Assembly: GCA_943704415.1 (NCBI GenBank)
Contig: CALSCO010001647.1
Span: 1 to 61,331 of the forward strand
Direction of reading: 5' to 3'
DNA: 61,331 nt
Origin: Parvularia atlantis
Lineage: Eukaryota > Opisthokonta > Rotosphaerida
The first letter of the stretch is position 1, and every line of letters begins with the position of its first letter. The notes beneath the pieces are model-generated. The model saw only the letters and a program-made list of their open reading frames with translations, was not told the origin of the DNA and ran no database searches. Position numbers and translations under genes: made by a program. Of this stretch, positions 45,979-58,027 are shown piece by piece.

Positions 45979-48862
45979 TCAGCATCGACCCAGCAGCACG
46001 GCAACGGGCGCGCCGCCGCACCTCGCTGGCCCCATTAGGCCGGCGCCGCGGTGCAGCCGGTCGAGCTTCTTCAGGTCGACCTTCTCCTTGCCCGAGAAGT
46101 ACAGCGGCTTGCTGTTGCCCTCGGCCACGGCGGCCGTCACGACGACCGTGTGCACGTCCGACTGCGGCGTCTCGTACATCGGGTCCTGCGCCCTCTCGTC
46201 AGCGACCGAAACAGGCAGCTGACTCCTCAACGCACCAGCAGGATGCGCTCCATGATCGCCCGCAGCCCGCGTGCCCCCGTCTTCTTCGTCTGTGCGATGC
46301 GCGCCACGGCCTCGCACGCGTCTGGCGTAAAGTGCAGCTTGATCTGGCGCGGGGGCGCCGCACCGTCAAGCGACCAAAGCGTCCCGGGCGCGACGGCGCA
46401 CCTGATTCATCTCAAACATGGACTGGTACTGCCGCAGCAGCGCATTCTTGGGCTCGGTCAGCACGCGCACGAGGTCGCGCAGGCTCAGCAGCTTGGTCGA
46501 CACGACGACGGGGCAGCGGCCCACAAACTCCGGGATCATGCCAAACTTGATCAGGTCCGACGGCTCGGCCTGGTCCAGCACCCAGTCGTCGGCCACGTCT
46601 GCTCGCCGCAGCGCATCGCTGTCCGCTGCGCTGTTGCCGCCCAGGCCGTCCAGCGCCACCGCCGCCGCCGACCAGGCTGCGTTTGGCCCGCTGTCGACGC
46701 TGCCGACGGACGCGTGGAAGCCGATGCTCTGCCGAGCGCGCTGTCAGCGCCAAGCGCGCTCGGCAGCCGCACAGCCGCACCTTCTTGTTGGTCCGCTCGA
46801 GGATGACCTTCTCCAGCCCGTTGAACGCGCCGCTGAGGATGAAGAGAATGTTGGTCGTGTCGACCGCGATAAACTCGCCGCGCGGGTTCTTCCGCCCGCC
46901 CTTGTCCGGCACATTAACCACCGAGCCCTATTGCGGGCGCCACGGAACGTGTCAGTGCGCACCAGCGACCCGCGCGCATCGCACCTCGAGCATCTTCAGG
47001 AGGCCCTGCTGCACGCCCTCGCCGCTCACGTCGCGCGTGATGTTGAAGTTCTCGGACGTCTTGGCGATCTTGTCGATCTCGTCAATGAACACGATGCCTG
47101 TGTGCGCGTGAGCCCGGGCTTGCAATGCGCCGTCCGCGCTCGCCGCGTACCCTGCTGCGCCTTCTCCACGTTGAACTCGCAGTTCTGCGCGGCGCGCACA
47201 AGCGTCGGTCAGCCCGCTCGCACCAGGGTGGGCGGGGCGCACCTGCAGAAGCCGGAACAGCACCGACTCGACGTCCTCGCCAACGTAGCCGGCCTGGCGG
47301 CAGTGTACAGCGCGTCAGCCATACGGCTTGCCCGAATGACCGAGCACGCCGACGCGCCTGCGTGATCGTCGTCGCGTCGCTCATCGAGAACGGCACATTG
47401 AGCATGCGCGCGAGCGTCCGTGCCAGCAGCGTCTTGCCTGCGTAAGCGCGGGCGTGAGCGATGTGGCGCTCTGGCTGCATGGCCGTGACGCGCACCGGAG
47501 CCGGTCGGCCCGAGCAGAAGGATGTTGCTCTTGTCAAACATCATCTCGGCCTTGCCCGCGCCCTTGGCCTTGCTGGACGCGGGTGTGGGCGGGCCTGTGT
47601 GGTGCACGTCAGCAGCAAAGCGGTCGCGCAGACGGGCGAGCGGCCTTACGCTGGCCGGCCGCGATCGCTGCCTTGCGTTCTGTCGAGCGGTCGCGTCATC
47701 AGCCTGCCACAACACACAGCGCAGCGTGGGGCGCGCTCGCACCGGCATCGAGCGCCTGCAGGTTCGAGCGCACGCGGTTGTAGTGGTTGAACACGGCCAC
47801 GCCGAGCACGCGCTTCGCGCGGTCCTGACCGATCACAAATTCGTCCAGCGACTTGCTCAGCTGCGGCGAGCGCTTGAGTCGCGCCAGTGTGTGCGCGGCC
47901 ATGCACACACCGTGCGCGGGTTGTGCGCGCGCAGGTGGTCGTACGGGTCGGCCTCCTCGGCGTCATCCTGCGACGGCTCGACCGCGTCCAGCAGCGCCGA
48001 GAAGTTGCGCATGTAGAACGACTTGTCTGCGTTGCCAAGGCGGTGAGTGGCATCACTGGCGCAGCGCGCGCAACACACCGCCGCCGGTGCCGGTGCTGGC
48101 CGCGGGCGGCGGCGTGATCGGGATGCTAGCCTTGGGCCGCGGCTGCTCGTGTGCCTCGGCGGCCTGGTCCGTCTGCATAAATAGGAAGAGGCAGTCGGTG
48201 CAGAGTGAGACGCGCGGGCTGTCTGCGACGCGAGGCACGAGACGCGGTCAGGAGGGCGGGGGTACACCGAGCAGCATCCGCGCGCACTCGTCAGCCGGGT
48301 GAGGTACTGCTGCTTGCACCGCGGGCACCTTTGCGGCTTGGCGAGGGCCTCGGCCGCGGCGCGCTCGCTGGCCAGCGTGGCCTTGGCCTTGCCGACGAAG
48401 CCGATTTGCGCGAGCGTGTCCTTGGCCTTGGCCGCGTCGGGCGCGGCCGTGAACGGCTGCTGTTTGCGTGTGTGCGGGTGAGTGCCCAGGCGCAGCGCGG
48501 GCAGCAGGCGCGGCGGCGCGCACCAGCGGCGGCATCGACGGCGGCTCGTGCGCGTCGCCGTCCGCCGTCTTCCCGCCGGCCTCCTTCCCGACGCCGGCGC
48601 CGCCGTCGACGCGCGGCTGCTGCTGCCCGGACTGCTCGTCACCGCGTCGCGGCCGGTCGTCATCGCCTCCGCCGCCGCCGCCGGCGCCCCCACTGCTCGC
48701 GCCGCCGCCGGCCCCACCCTCGCCGCCCGCACCCGTCACCAGCGCGCGCAGCCCGCCCAGCCGCAGCCGCAGCCGCGCGCGCGGCGGCACCGGCCCGGCC
48801 GAACCCGGCGTCCGCCGCAGGGCGTGCACAAGAAGCATGACAGTTCGAATTTGTGTAGCCAT
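45979..48862 (-). CDS. CLPX: Mitochondrial ClpX-type AAA+ unfoldase
   Basis: This is the ATPase of the mitochondrial ClpXP protease. ATG 48862 gives [20 protein letters not shown]; the second Met (48838) begins a classic presequence. A zinc-binding region is present with CPRCKQQY and LCTDC pairs. [20 protein letters not shown], then [11 protein letters not shown], enter the AAA+ core. Walker A is [20 protein letters not shown] (its Lys after an intron). [16 protein letters not shown] carries the pore loop, [20 protein letters not shown] is Walker B, and [54 protein letters not shown] and [17 protein letters not shown] (sensor 2) complete the ATPase. A Gly-rich linker precedes the core. The start overlaps that of the divergent TFIIF-beta gene. 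Confidence 0.93.
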
Positions 48863-48863
48863 G
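48860..48863. other. CATG: overlapping divergent start codons
   Basis: The TFIIF-beta ATG occupies 48861-48863 on the plus strand and the longest ClpX ATG occupies 48862-48860 on the minus strand, sharing the palindrome CATG. If ClpX uses its second Met (48838), the gap is still only 22 bp. Confidence 0.7.
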
Positions 48864-50160
48864 AGTCAGGCCAAGCGGCGGCGCGAGGACGATGATGGCG
48901 GCGGGGTGGCCGGCGACCGCGACGGCGCGGCGGACGAGGCGGGCGCGGCGGGGGCGCCGGCCGAGGACGACGAGGGCGAGGACGAGGCGGGCGCGGCGGC
49001 CGAGGACGACGACGATGACGACGGCGAGAGCGACGCGCTGGCGGCCGTGGCCGGCGACGACGAGTACCTGCCCGCCGACATGTCGCAGGCCGCGCGCACC
49101 GTCTGGCTCATGAAGGCGCGCGACACGGTGAGTGCGGTGGCGGCGGCGGCAGGCTGACGCAGCGCACGTGCGTCCGGTAGGTGCCCGCGTGGCTGTACAC
49201 GCACTGGGCGGCGTGCGAGCAGGACAACGCCGACCTCGGCAGCGTGTCGATCCACACGGACGCCGACCCCAATAAGCCGCCGCGTGTGCTGCTCACGCTG
49301 ACCGACACGCCGTTCGACCGCGGTGCCGTCGCTGTCGCGCGTTGCTGCCCGTCGCGTGCGTCCCGCTCACATCGCGCGCGCAGGCTACCCAAAGCAGTTC
49401 GAGGTCAAGACGGTCGATGACGTGCACCCGTCGGCGGCGTACGCGTTCAGCGACAACAACAACCGTGCGTCCCTCGCGGGCGAGGCCTGCATGCGTGCGT
49501 GCGTGGGTCATGCTGAGCGTCTCGTGCGCGCCAGGTGTCACGTTCGAGGGCGTCGTGAGCCACAAGTTCTCGGTTGACCCGATCAAGAGCGACGAGTACT
49601 ACCGCTTCATGCAGGAAGAGTGAGCGTGCGTCACCGCGCGCCGCGCGGACTGACACGCGCGCCCGCCGCCAGGGTGCAGAAAAACATCCCGCAGAGCGAG
49701 ATCGTGCTCGCGTCCAACCAGCGCGAGGCCGTGCGCTCGATGCGGCAGACGGCGGCCGAGGCACGTGCGCCCGCGCTCGCCGCTCGACGTGTGCTGACCG
49801 CTGCGCCGCGCTGCAGGTCCGCCGCAGCAAGGAGCTGTTCTACGAGAAGCGCAACGAGCGCCTGCCCAAGGAGCGCGTGCGCCAGATCATCTTTGAGTGC
49901 TTTCATAAGCACAAGTACTGGAACCTCAAGGGCCTCAAGGACGCAACGCGGCAGCCTGAGGTGCGCCCTTGTGCCACATGGACGCGCAGCCAGCCCACAC
50001 GCTCGCGCGGCGCCAGGTCTACCTTAAGGAGATCCTGGGCGAGCTGTGCACGTACAACCGCTCGGGCAAGTTCATGATGACGTACCAGCTCAAGCCCGAG
50101 TTTGTGGCCAACGTCGCCGCGCCCGAGACGTCCAACGTCGAGAACGACCTGATGCTGTAA
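48861..50160 (+). CDS. GTF2F2: Transcription initiation factor IIF subunit beta (RAP30)
   Basis: This is the TFIIF small subunit of RNA polymerase II initiation. The start [14 protein letters not shown] is followed by a long acidic Ala/Asp/Glu stretch, unusual compared with the short animal N-terminus. AARTVWLMKARDTVPAWLYT begins the dimerisation domain, then SVSIHTDADPNKPPRVLLTL, VTFEGVVSHKFSVDPIKSDE (matches the animal GIVVQRAECRP region) and YYRFMQEE. The linker has REAVRSMRQTAAEARARRSK. The C-terminal winged helix reads ELFYEKRNERLPKERVRQII, ECFHKHKYWNLKGLKDATRQ, PEVYLKEILGELCTYNRSGK and MMTYQLKPEFVANVA, ending ENDLML. The gene has several short introns. Confidence 0.94.
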
Positions 50161-50250
50161 CACTAAGACTGCGCGCACGGCGACACACACCCACGGAGAG
50201 CAGGGGACAAAGAATAGAGCGGAGCGCATGCGCGGCGGAGCGCGCTCGTA

Positions 50251-53200
50251 TCAGTCGAACGACAGCTTGACGACGTGGATCTCCATCGGGTTGAAGACGG
50301 TCGCAAACTGCTGCGCGTGCATCAGCCGCGCCGCAGCAGGTTCACTTGCGCGACGCACCTCCATGTCGCGCGTGTGGAGCTGCGGGATCTCCCACGGCGG
50401 CGTGATCGTCGATGACGACGTCCACTTCAGGCGCGGCAGCTGCACGCGCGCGGTGTGAGCGACCAGCTGCGCAAAGAGGGCGGACCACCGCACCTGCGAC
50501 TCGGGCAGGCGGCCCGACAGGTCCAGCTCCTCGCTGACGCTGTACGACGTCGTAAACAGCGAGGCGATGTCGACCGTCGTCGGCGCGCCCAGGCCAGACA
50601 GGCTGTCGGTGTCGTAGATGTGCTGCGGCGGGGCACGTCAGCCTCAGTAGGCACCACACGCACCGCACGCGCGCGCGCACCTGCAGGCGCAGGATCGCCG
50701 AGCGCCAGTTGTCACTCACCTCGGTCTTGAGCGCGAGCAGGTGGATGTTATTCGGCAGCGGCTGGCGCAGCGCCGCAAACGTGAGCGTGCGCGCGCCCGT
50801 CCAGGCCGCGAGCGTCGTGACGGGGCCTGTGCGTGCGCCGGTGCGCGTCAGTGCAACAGAAGAGCAACAAGCGCGGGCTGAACGCACCGAAGAACGGCAG
50901 CGGCGGGTGCTGCAGCGCGAGCGCCAGGCGCGGGCGGAGCGTCTCGACGGCCGTGCGCGTGCCGAAGAACATGCGCAGGTGTGGGTACGTGACCTGCATG
51001 GGGCCGCCGTCAGCCGCGCACACATCGTCGCCACACGGTCAACTCAGACCGTCGTGTCGTCCAGCGCCTCGCCCACGCCGCGGCCGTCGTCCCGCGAGCA
51101 GCGGCGGTGCAGCATGACCTCCATCTCGCCTGCACGGGTGCGTGAGCTCTCCACCACGGCCACCTATCGCCTGTGCGCGCGCGCACCGCCGGCAAGGCTG
51201 GCCACGCCGACGGTGCGGTCCACGATCGCGAGCATCTCCAGGCGGCTGTCGGCCAGGAACGCCTGCTGCACCATCGGGTAGTAGTTGGACGCGATCAGGC
51301 CCTTGGCCGGGCGACGCTCGTGGATGAGGATGCCATTGTTGTCCGAGAACAGCCGCGTGCTGGCGCTGTCAAAAGCGCTGCTGGTGAAGCGCGCGATGGC
51401 CTCACGGTCGCGATCGAGCGTGCCTGCGGCGTCGCGTCAGCTGGTGCGCCCAGGCGGTGTCGCGGCGATGGTCGCACCCAGCGCAAAGCTCACGTGGAGC
51501 TCGAGCGCAACGTCGTCGTTGGACGAGCGCACGAGGCGGAAGCTCTGCGCGTGCGCGCTGTCGTACGTGTGCACGACCTCCTGGTACAGCGGGCCGTTGA
51601 TGAACTGGACCGTGCCCACGCTTAGCAGGGCCGCGGCCGACGACACCGGGCGGAAGATGTACGCGCCCGACTTCTGGCCGTTGCCCGTGTACGACGTGTA
51701 CTCCATGATCTGCGATGCGCTTTGAGCCGCGTCCACTTGCCAGTCACGCACGCGGCACGCACCCGCTCCGTCAGCGGGAAGAAGGTGCCGTCCTCGCGGT
51801 TGGTGATCAGCAGGCTTACCGCACCGTCCGTGCCCACCGTGATGTTCACGCTCAGCACGCCGTTGTCGAGCGTGACCGCCTGGCCGATCGCGACCTGATG
51901 GCGGGTGGGTGTTGGCGCACGGCGGCAATTGTGCGAGATGGGACGCACCTGCGTGACCGTGCCACGCACGGGCGACGACGTCTGGCGCGCAAAGTACGTA
52001 CTTAGGCCGGCCGCGGGCACGTCCGCCAGGAACGTGACCGTCGTCTTGCCAGCAAGGGTCACGACCTGCGCGTCAGTCAGCAGTCAGCACGCTGCACCGC
52101 GCGCGAGCGTGCGCCCGTCCAAACGTGCCTGGTGCGGCACAGCGGCGCCCGCAGCGTTCACGATCTCGATGTCGCTGCGCGTCAGCTCGACCACGACCGG
52201 CTGCTGCGTGCGCGCCCAGCCGAGGCCGTTGGTGACGACGATTGGCACAACCTGGCCCGCGCCCAGGTTCTCGTTGATGTTGGTCGGGACGTCGTCAAAG
52301 TCGGCGACCTCGCCCACGACGGCGCTGATCGCATTGGTGAGCAGGTCGGTGGCCGGGTCCGAGCTGTCCGTGAGGTGGTCGATGTACATCTGCATCACCT
52401 GCACGTGCGTCGCGTCAGCGGCGACACTTGCCAAGCTGCAGCAACGTACGTAGTTCTTCGACGTGCCCGTCACGCCGTCGTGGTGCTGCGACTCGGCCGT
52501 CGCCTGACGCAGCGGCACAAGCTGCTCGGGGCTGGCGGTCAGGGGCGCGCCCGAGAAGGCGGCGGCCTGGCCCATGATCTGTGCGCGGGCAACGGTTAGC
52601 GCATGGCAGACCAAGCGCGCCAGTTCGGCACCGCGGACCTCGCTGTTGCGCAGCAGCGACGCGCGCGTGCGGATGAGCGACTTGACGTTCGGGTATGATG
52701 TGAAGTAGCCCGTCCAGTACGCATCCGAGCCGTCGGCGTACGGGAAAAAGTCCGACTCGTACACGGGCCACTCGACCTGTTCGCGCGCGCCGTTTCAGTG
52801 CAGTGCGCCGCCTCCGCAGCGCCGTCCGCGCGCACCTGCGCCTGGTTGACCGCCTCAAAGTACTCAGACAGAGTTGCGTAGTGCAGGTACACGCCGAGCT
52901 CCGGGCGGGCGTTGATGTAGTCGATCTGAACGGCACGGCGTGAGGGGCCACGCCAGCATTCGCGCCAGCGCGCGTGCCGCACCAGCTTGTCCCAGTTGAC
53001 GTACTGCACGGTCGCGTTCTGCCAGCGGAAGTCATCGCCACCCGGGATGAGCAGGTTGCTCGTCCGGTACCACTCGGCGCGGCGCTGCAGCTCGGCAACC
53101 AGCTCGGAGGCGCGCTGCGGCAGGGTTTCGTCTGCGGTGGCCCCAATGGATCAGACGCGTGCACGGACACGCGACGGCAGGCCGCGCACCGTTGATCGGC

Positions 53201-54134
53201 GCATCGCGCTCAAAGTTGAAGCCGTTCGGGAACGAGTAGTGCGAATCGAGCACGTGCGTGAACACGTCAGCGCCGGTGCCGAGCGACTTGGAGCCGCTGC
53301 GGTGTATCGCGTCAGCACTGCGTGCGCACACAAGCAAGACGTAGCAGCGGCCGCACCGCCAGACAAACTCGAGGTGGCGCTGCGCCTTCCACTCGTCCTT
53401 CTGCACGAAGTGGATGCGGTTGATCACATGGCCATTGAAGCCCATCTTGGCAAACATGGTCGGGTAGTACGACGACAGGCCGAAGGGGTCTTTGTGCGTG
53501 CACACGCGCGCGCGCGCAAGGGGAAGCGTCAAGCCGCACGGAAAGCGCGCCGAAACCAACCGCACCGATGTGCCAGCCGTAGCGCGGCGTGACGCCAAAG
53601 GTGTCGAAGATCCACTTGTGGCCCTCGGCCATTTGGTTCATCGATGCGCTGAAGGTCGGGTCGGCGTCGTCGTTCATGACCCAGCCGCCGAGCACAAACT
53701 CGATCTGGCGCCCGCCGTGAGCGCGCGAAAGAGAGATTCCTGCGCAACGCACGCGTTTGTTGGCGACGCACTCGCGCACGTAGTTGCGCTCGGCCGCGGA
53801 CGCCTCGTTGAACCAGCGCGAGAAGAAGACCATCTCGACGATGATGAACTTGCGGTCGGCGCGCTTGGCCAGCTCGCTCACAACCGTGTTGTAGATGTAC
53901 TTGACCTCCTGCGTTACGTAGGCGGCCGCGTCAGCTGAACGCGCGCAACGTGCGGCGCATGCCTGCTCGTAGTACTCGTCGATCGTCTTCAGCCCTGTCG
54001 CACTCGCGGTCGTCAGTGTCGCGCGCACACGCGCGCCCGGAGCCGGGCAACGCACAGCCGGCGTCGCAGTGCGAGTGCGGGATGAAGAACACGTTGAGCG
54101 TCTCCTTGGCCTGCCGCCGCCGCGCGCGCGTGTC

Positions 54135-54169
<35 letters not shown>

Positions 54170-54296
54170 CGCTCCGCACATGCGAGCTTCGAGGCTGCAC
54201 CTGCACGCCCACGCCCGGCGCGGGCGCGGCCAGGGCCACCGCGGCCGCTATCACAGCGCCTACGGCCAATGCGAACGGCAGCGTGACCGGCGCCAT
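50251..54296 (-). CDS. Lysosomal-type alpha-mannosidase (glycoside hydrolase 38)
   Basis: This zinc-dependent exo-mannosidase acts in vacuoles or lysosomes, or is secreted. ATG 54296 begins a signal peptide (MAPVTLPFALAVGAVIAAAV). After an intron with a (CA)n tract comes KETLNVFFIPHSHCDAGWLK, then TIDEYYEQA (HxHxDxGWLKT zinc site, Trp restored at a splice). KFIIVEMVFFSRWFNEAS, FVLGGWVMNDDADPTF, GHKWIFDTFGVTPRYGWHID (nucleophile Asp restored across an intron), PFGLSSYYPTMFAKMGFNGH, DSHYSFPNGFNFE, ESQHHDGVTGTSKNYV and YPMVQQAFLADSRLEML follow. The last exons form the C-terminal beta domain and end IHVVKLSFD. About 15 introns interrupt it. Motifs match the MAN2B1 branch rather than the fungal vacuolar Ams1 branch. 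Confidence 0.93.
54134..54171. repeat. (CA)n microsatellite in the first mannosidase intron
   Basis: A CA array with one AAA interruption lies within the 69-nt intron 54111-54179, close to the donor on the minus strand. Confidence 0.9.
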
Positions 54297-54338
54297 CTTG
54301 CCAAAACAGCAGTGCCAAGTGGCTGCTCACACAACCCA

Positions 54339-56155
54339 TCACTGCTGCCCTGCCGTCTTGAGCTTCGGCACGGTGAAGGCCGAAATGACGTGCCCGAGCG
54401 CCGTGCGCGCCGGGGCGAGGGGAGGCGCGCCCGGCTTGAGCATGGCGAAGGACGGACGCGCCGGCGGCATCGCCTGGAGCCGCTGCTTGGATGGGTCAAA
54501 CAGCTTGCGCTTGTGCTGCTGTTGCGCCTGCGCGCTGGTGAGCAGACCGCGCTGGACGACGTCTCGAGCATGTGCACACCGGCACGATCGACGACGTGCT
54601 CGCGAAGCTGATGTTGGACAGGTCGTGGAAGGCCGGAATGACTGGTGCGCCTCCCGGCGGCAGGCCGAAGCTGGCGCGAGCGGGGCCCATCGCGATGAAC
54701 GAGACGTTGACGGCCGCGGGCGCGATCGACGGGCGCGTGGGGGCCTTGCTCGCAGCGGGCGGGTCGACGTCCATCGCCGTCGCGGCGGCTGGCTGGAAGC
54801 GCGCGCTCTTGCGCCGCGCCGTCGCCGTCTTGACCACGGTCACGTTAAGATCGCCTGCGGCGGGCAGTGGCACGGCCACGGTCTCGGTCGCGGGTGGTGG
54901 TGGCACGGCCTCGGTCGCGGGCAGCAGCGGCACGGCGTTGATGGCGAACTTGGACTTCTTGGCAGGCGGCTGCTCGTCTGCCTTTTTGACGGGCGACTGC
55001 TCGTCTGCCTTCTTGACGGGCGGCTGCTCGTCTGCCTTCTTAACGGGCGACTGCTCCTCTGCCGGCTTGGCCTTCTTGGCGGGGGGCGCCACATCGACGG
55101 CAGGCTTGGTCTTGGCGGCCTTCGGCTCGACGTCGTCCGCGTCGTCGTCGTCTTCCTCCTCCTCGTCCTCGATGATAATGCGACGGCGCGGACGTTTGCT
55201 CGGCGCAGGCATCGCCAGCGACGCCTCGGCCGCGGTCAGCTCGGCCGGCGTGATAGCCTTCGGCTTCTGCACGGGCACGGGCTCGGGCGCAGGTATGGCA
55301 GCTGGCTTGGTGGCAAGCTTCTTGGTCGTCTCGGGCGCGGGCTTGGCTGCTGGCTTGGGCACGGCCTTGACGGGTTTCTTGGCCACCGATGCAGCAGCGA
55401 GTGGCTCTGGCTCAACGACGACAACGGGCGGCAGCGGCGCTGCAATCGCTGGCGCAGACTGCAACTCCGCCTGCGTGCATTCTTGGTCGGAACCGTTGCT
55501 GCCGCCGCGACGCGCACGCACGCGCACCCGCAGGCGCGCGATCTGCTCCTCCAGCTGGCGCTTCTCGGCCTGGAACGTGGCCTGCTGCTGCTCGAGGCGC
55601 AGCTGCAGGACGGCCAGGCGGTCGAGCGACTCGCGGCGCGGCTGCTCCTTGATCGTGATCTTGGTCGTGTTGAGCTCGTCCTGCGCGGCCGTGTCGTGGT
55701 CGTCAGCGCACGGATGCACATACGCACACGGCGTCGCACCTTGAGCTCGTCGATCTTCTGCCGCAGCTCGACGCGCTCCGCCTGGTACTGCGCCTGCTGG
55801 CGCTGCAACGCGTCGTGAAGCTGCGCGAGCCGTGTGTCGTTGTCGCGCGACATGCTCTGCGTGCCCCCCCAACGTATCAGCGCGAACGACACAAGCTGTC
55901 GCACGCGCACCAGCGTCGCGCGCGACTGCAGCGACTGCCGCCGGCGCTGCTGCTGCAGTCGCGCGACCTCGCCCTCCGCGAGCGCTGCCGTTCAAAGTCA
56001 GCCGTGGACCGCCCTCGCCACGCCCGCCGCCACGCACCGAGCCGCAGTGACAGCTGCCGCCGTGCCTCGCGCTCCAGCAGCGCGTCAAAGGCGGCCCGCG
56101 CGGCCTCGTGCGCCGCGACGAGCTGCGCGAGCGCGGTTTGCGCGGTTGCATCCAT
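54339..56155 (-). CDS. Coiled-coil protein with SPVKKADEQ repeats, family not recognised
   Basis: Unrecognised. ATG 56155 starts MDATAQTALAQLVAAHEAAR; after two introns the frame continues EVARLQQQRRRQSLQSR. Two similar coiled-coil blocks follow in adjacent exons, TRLAQLHDALQRQQAQYQAE with RVELRQKIDELK, and DRLAVLQLRLEQQQATFQAE with KRQLEEQIARLR, so one is probably a duplicate of the other. A Pro/Ala/Lys-rich tail holds an acidic run (IIIEDEEEEDDDDADDVEP), a 10-residue tandem repeat of the type DEQ(S/P)PVKKA at about 54957-55060, a basic ARRKSARF segment, and ends KLFDPSKQRLQAMPPARPSF...KLKTAGQQ. The S/P-V-K-K repeats are potential proline-directed phosphosites. A nuclear or chromosomal role is a guess. 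Its stop lies 42 bp before the mannosidase start on the same strand. Confidence 0.72.
54957..55060 (-). repeat. 30-bp coding tandem repeat (DEQ[SP]PVKKA)
   Basis: Three to four 30-bp units alternate EQSPVKKAD and EQPPVKKAD. The DNA copies are near-identical apart from the SP/PP codon, so amplification looks recent. Confidence 0.85.
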
Positions 56156-56205
56156 TTCGTAACCGTCGCCCTGGAGCCTTCTCTTTGCTTAGTGTGATGC
56201 ACACA

Positions 56206-57889
56206 TCATGCGGCACGCCGCTTCCCGGCCGGGCCCGTACCGCCCTCGCCGCCGCGCTTGGCCGCGCCGAGGTCAGGCGTGACCGTGTGGTAGTAGTAGT
56301 CGCTGCTGCCGGGCTGGTGAGGTTGCGCGCGCACGCGTCAGCACGACACCTCAGACGAGGCCAGGCGCGCACCGGTGGCGGCGGCGGCGGCATCATCAAG
56401 CTCGTGGCGGTCGGGGGCCGCGGTGCGCTGGCCGTCGCCGAGGGGGGTGGCGGCAGCATCGGGTACTGTGCGGCGCCGCAGGGGCGGAAAGTCAGACAGG
56501 CACCCCGCGGCCGGCCACGCACGCACGGGGCCGGTCGGCGGCATCTGCATATACTCGGGCGGGGGCGCGCCGACCTGCTGCTGCCGGCCCCAGTTAAGCT
56601 TGAGCTTGACGCCGTCAACCTCCAGCTTGTCGTGCATCTTGTCGATCGCCTTCTCGGCCGACTCGCGCGTGGTGAAGGTGATGAAGGCGCAGTGGCTGCG
56701 GTGCAGTACGTTGGCCGACTTGATCTCGCCAAACGCGTAGAACTTGTCGCTGCGTGCGCGCGCGCGCGCGCGCGTGTGTGCGTCAGCCGCAAACTTCAGG
56801 AGGGAGGCGTGCGCACACCGCAGCGCCTGCTCCGTCATCGTGTCGGTGATGCCGCTGATGAACAGCGTGCAGATCGTCTTGTCGGCCGGCGGCACGGGCG
56901 AGTTCTTGGTGAGCACTTGGCTCAACAGGCGCTTGGCGAGCGGGTCTGCCGAGCCGTAGTAGCGGTCCTTGATGTTCTGGTCGGTCAGCTCGGTGCCGTC
57001 GGGCAGCTCGTGCCTGGCAAGGGCCGCCGGCGTAAGCTCACGTGCAACGGCAGCATCCGACGAGCGCCGCACCGGAACGGGCACTCGTCGCCGCGCGAGC
57101 AAAAGCCCTTGAGGAAGAACGAGCACAGGTGCGCCTGGTTGCGGCGGTAGTTTGGCGCATTGCGCGACAGCTTCTTGAGCATCTCGTGCCCGGCGGGGCT
57201 CAGCTTCGAGTAGTCGTACAGCGTTTCCCCCTCGCCGAGCTGGCGCGCGCTTGTTTGCCGCAAGCGCCGCGCGCGCGTGTGTGCCGCACCTTGGCCTCCG
57301 TGTTCTGCACAAAGTACTCGCGGTTGATGTCGCCTCGCGGCACGTCCGTCTCCTTGATGCCCAGCGCCGCGTCGCGCACCTGCACCGGCAGCCCTGCGCG
57401 CGCGCGCGCCCCGTCGTCAGTGTGAGCCTCGCCCGTGTCGGACGCGGCAACGCGACGGCGCGGCGGCGCGCACCATACTGCAGGTCAAAGACGCACGTCT
57501 GGCACACGTTCTTGATCTTGGCACACGTCTGGCACACCTCGGTGCGCTTGAAGCGCGCATTGGTGCCGGCGTTCCAACTGCGCCGCCGCGCGCGTCAGCC
57601 GCGTCGGTCGCCAAACGCCGACAGACGCCTGCCGCGCACCGGAAGACCGTGTACGGGCGCTTGCAGATCTTGCACTCGCCGCCGTACTTCTCCTTTGTCA
57701 TGCGCACGTACGGGTTGTCGCCCAGGCACGTCTCGCAGAGGATGGGGAACTCCTGCGAGGCGCACCGCCGGCAAGGCGAAAAGCGCGGGGCTGGGTCAGC
57801 GGCGCTCGTGCAGCGCGCGCGCGGACGGCGCGGCGCACCGCCGTCTCCCAGCCTTGTTTGTTCACGTCGGCCTTGATGCGCTGCGCCAT
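56206..57889 (-). CDS. RBM22: Pre-mRNA-splicing factor RBM22 (Cwc2/Slt11-like)
   Basis: RBM22 contacts U6 snRNA and pre-mRNA at the spliceosome's catalytic centre. The start [15 protein letters not shown] leads to [40 protein letters not shown] and [20 protein letters not shown], the N-terminal zinc-binding modules. [40 protein letters not shown] and RGDECPFR hold the CCCH finger; [30 protein letters not shown] and an RRM ([60 protein letters not shown]) follow. The tail is Pro/Ala-rich with [19 protein letters not shown] and ends AGKRRAA. The domain order is complete. Confidence 0.95.
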
Positions 57890-58027
57890 GGCCGTGCGGT
57901 CCTCGCGGGCGCGTCGACGCTGCCCTGGGTGAGGACAACGGCAGCGCTGGCCGCCACACTGGGTCGTACCTGACGCGCACACCGCTAACACACAATGTAG
58001 ATTTTTCAGCAACAGTCGTGCGTACAG

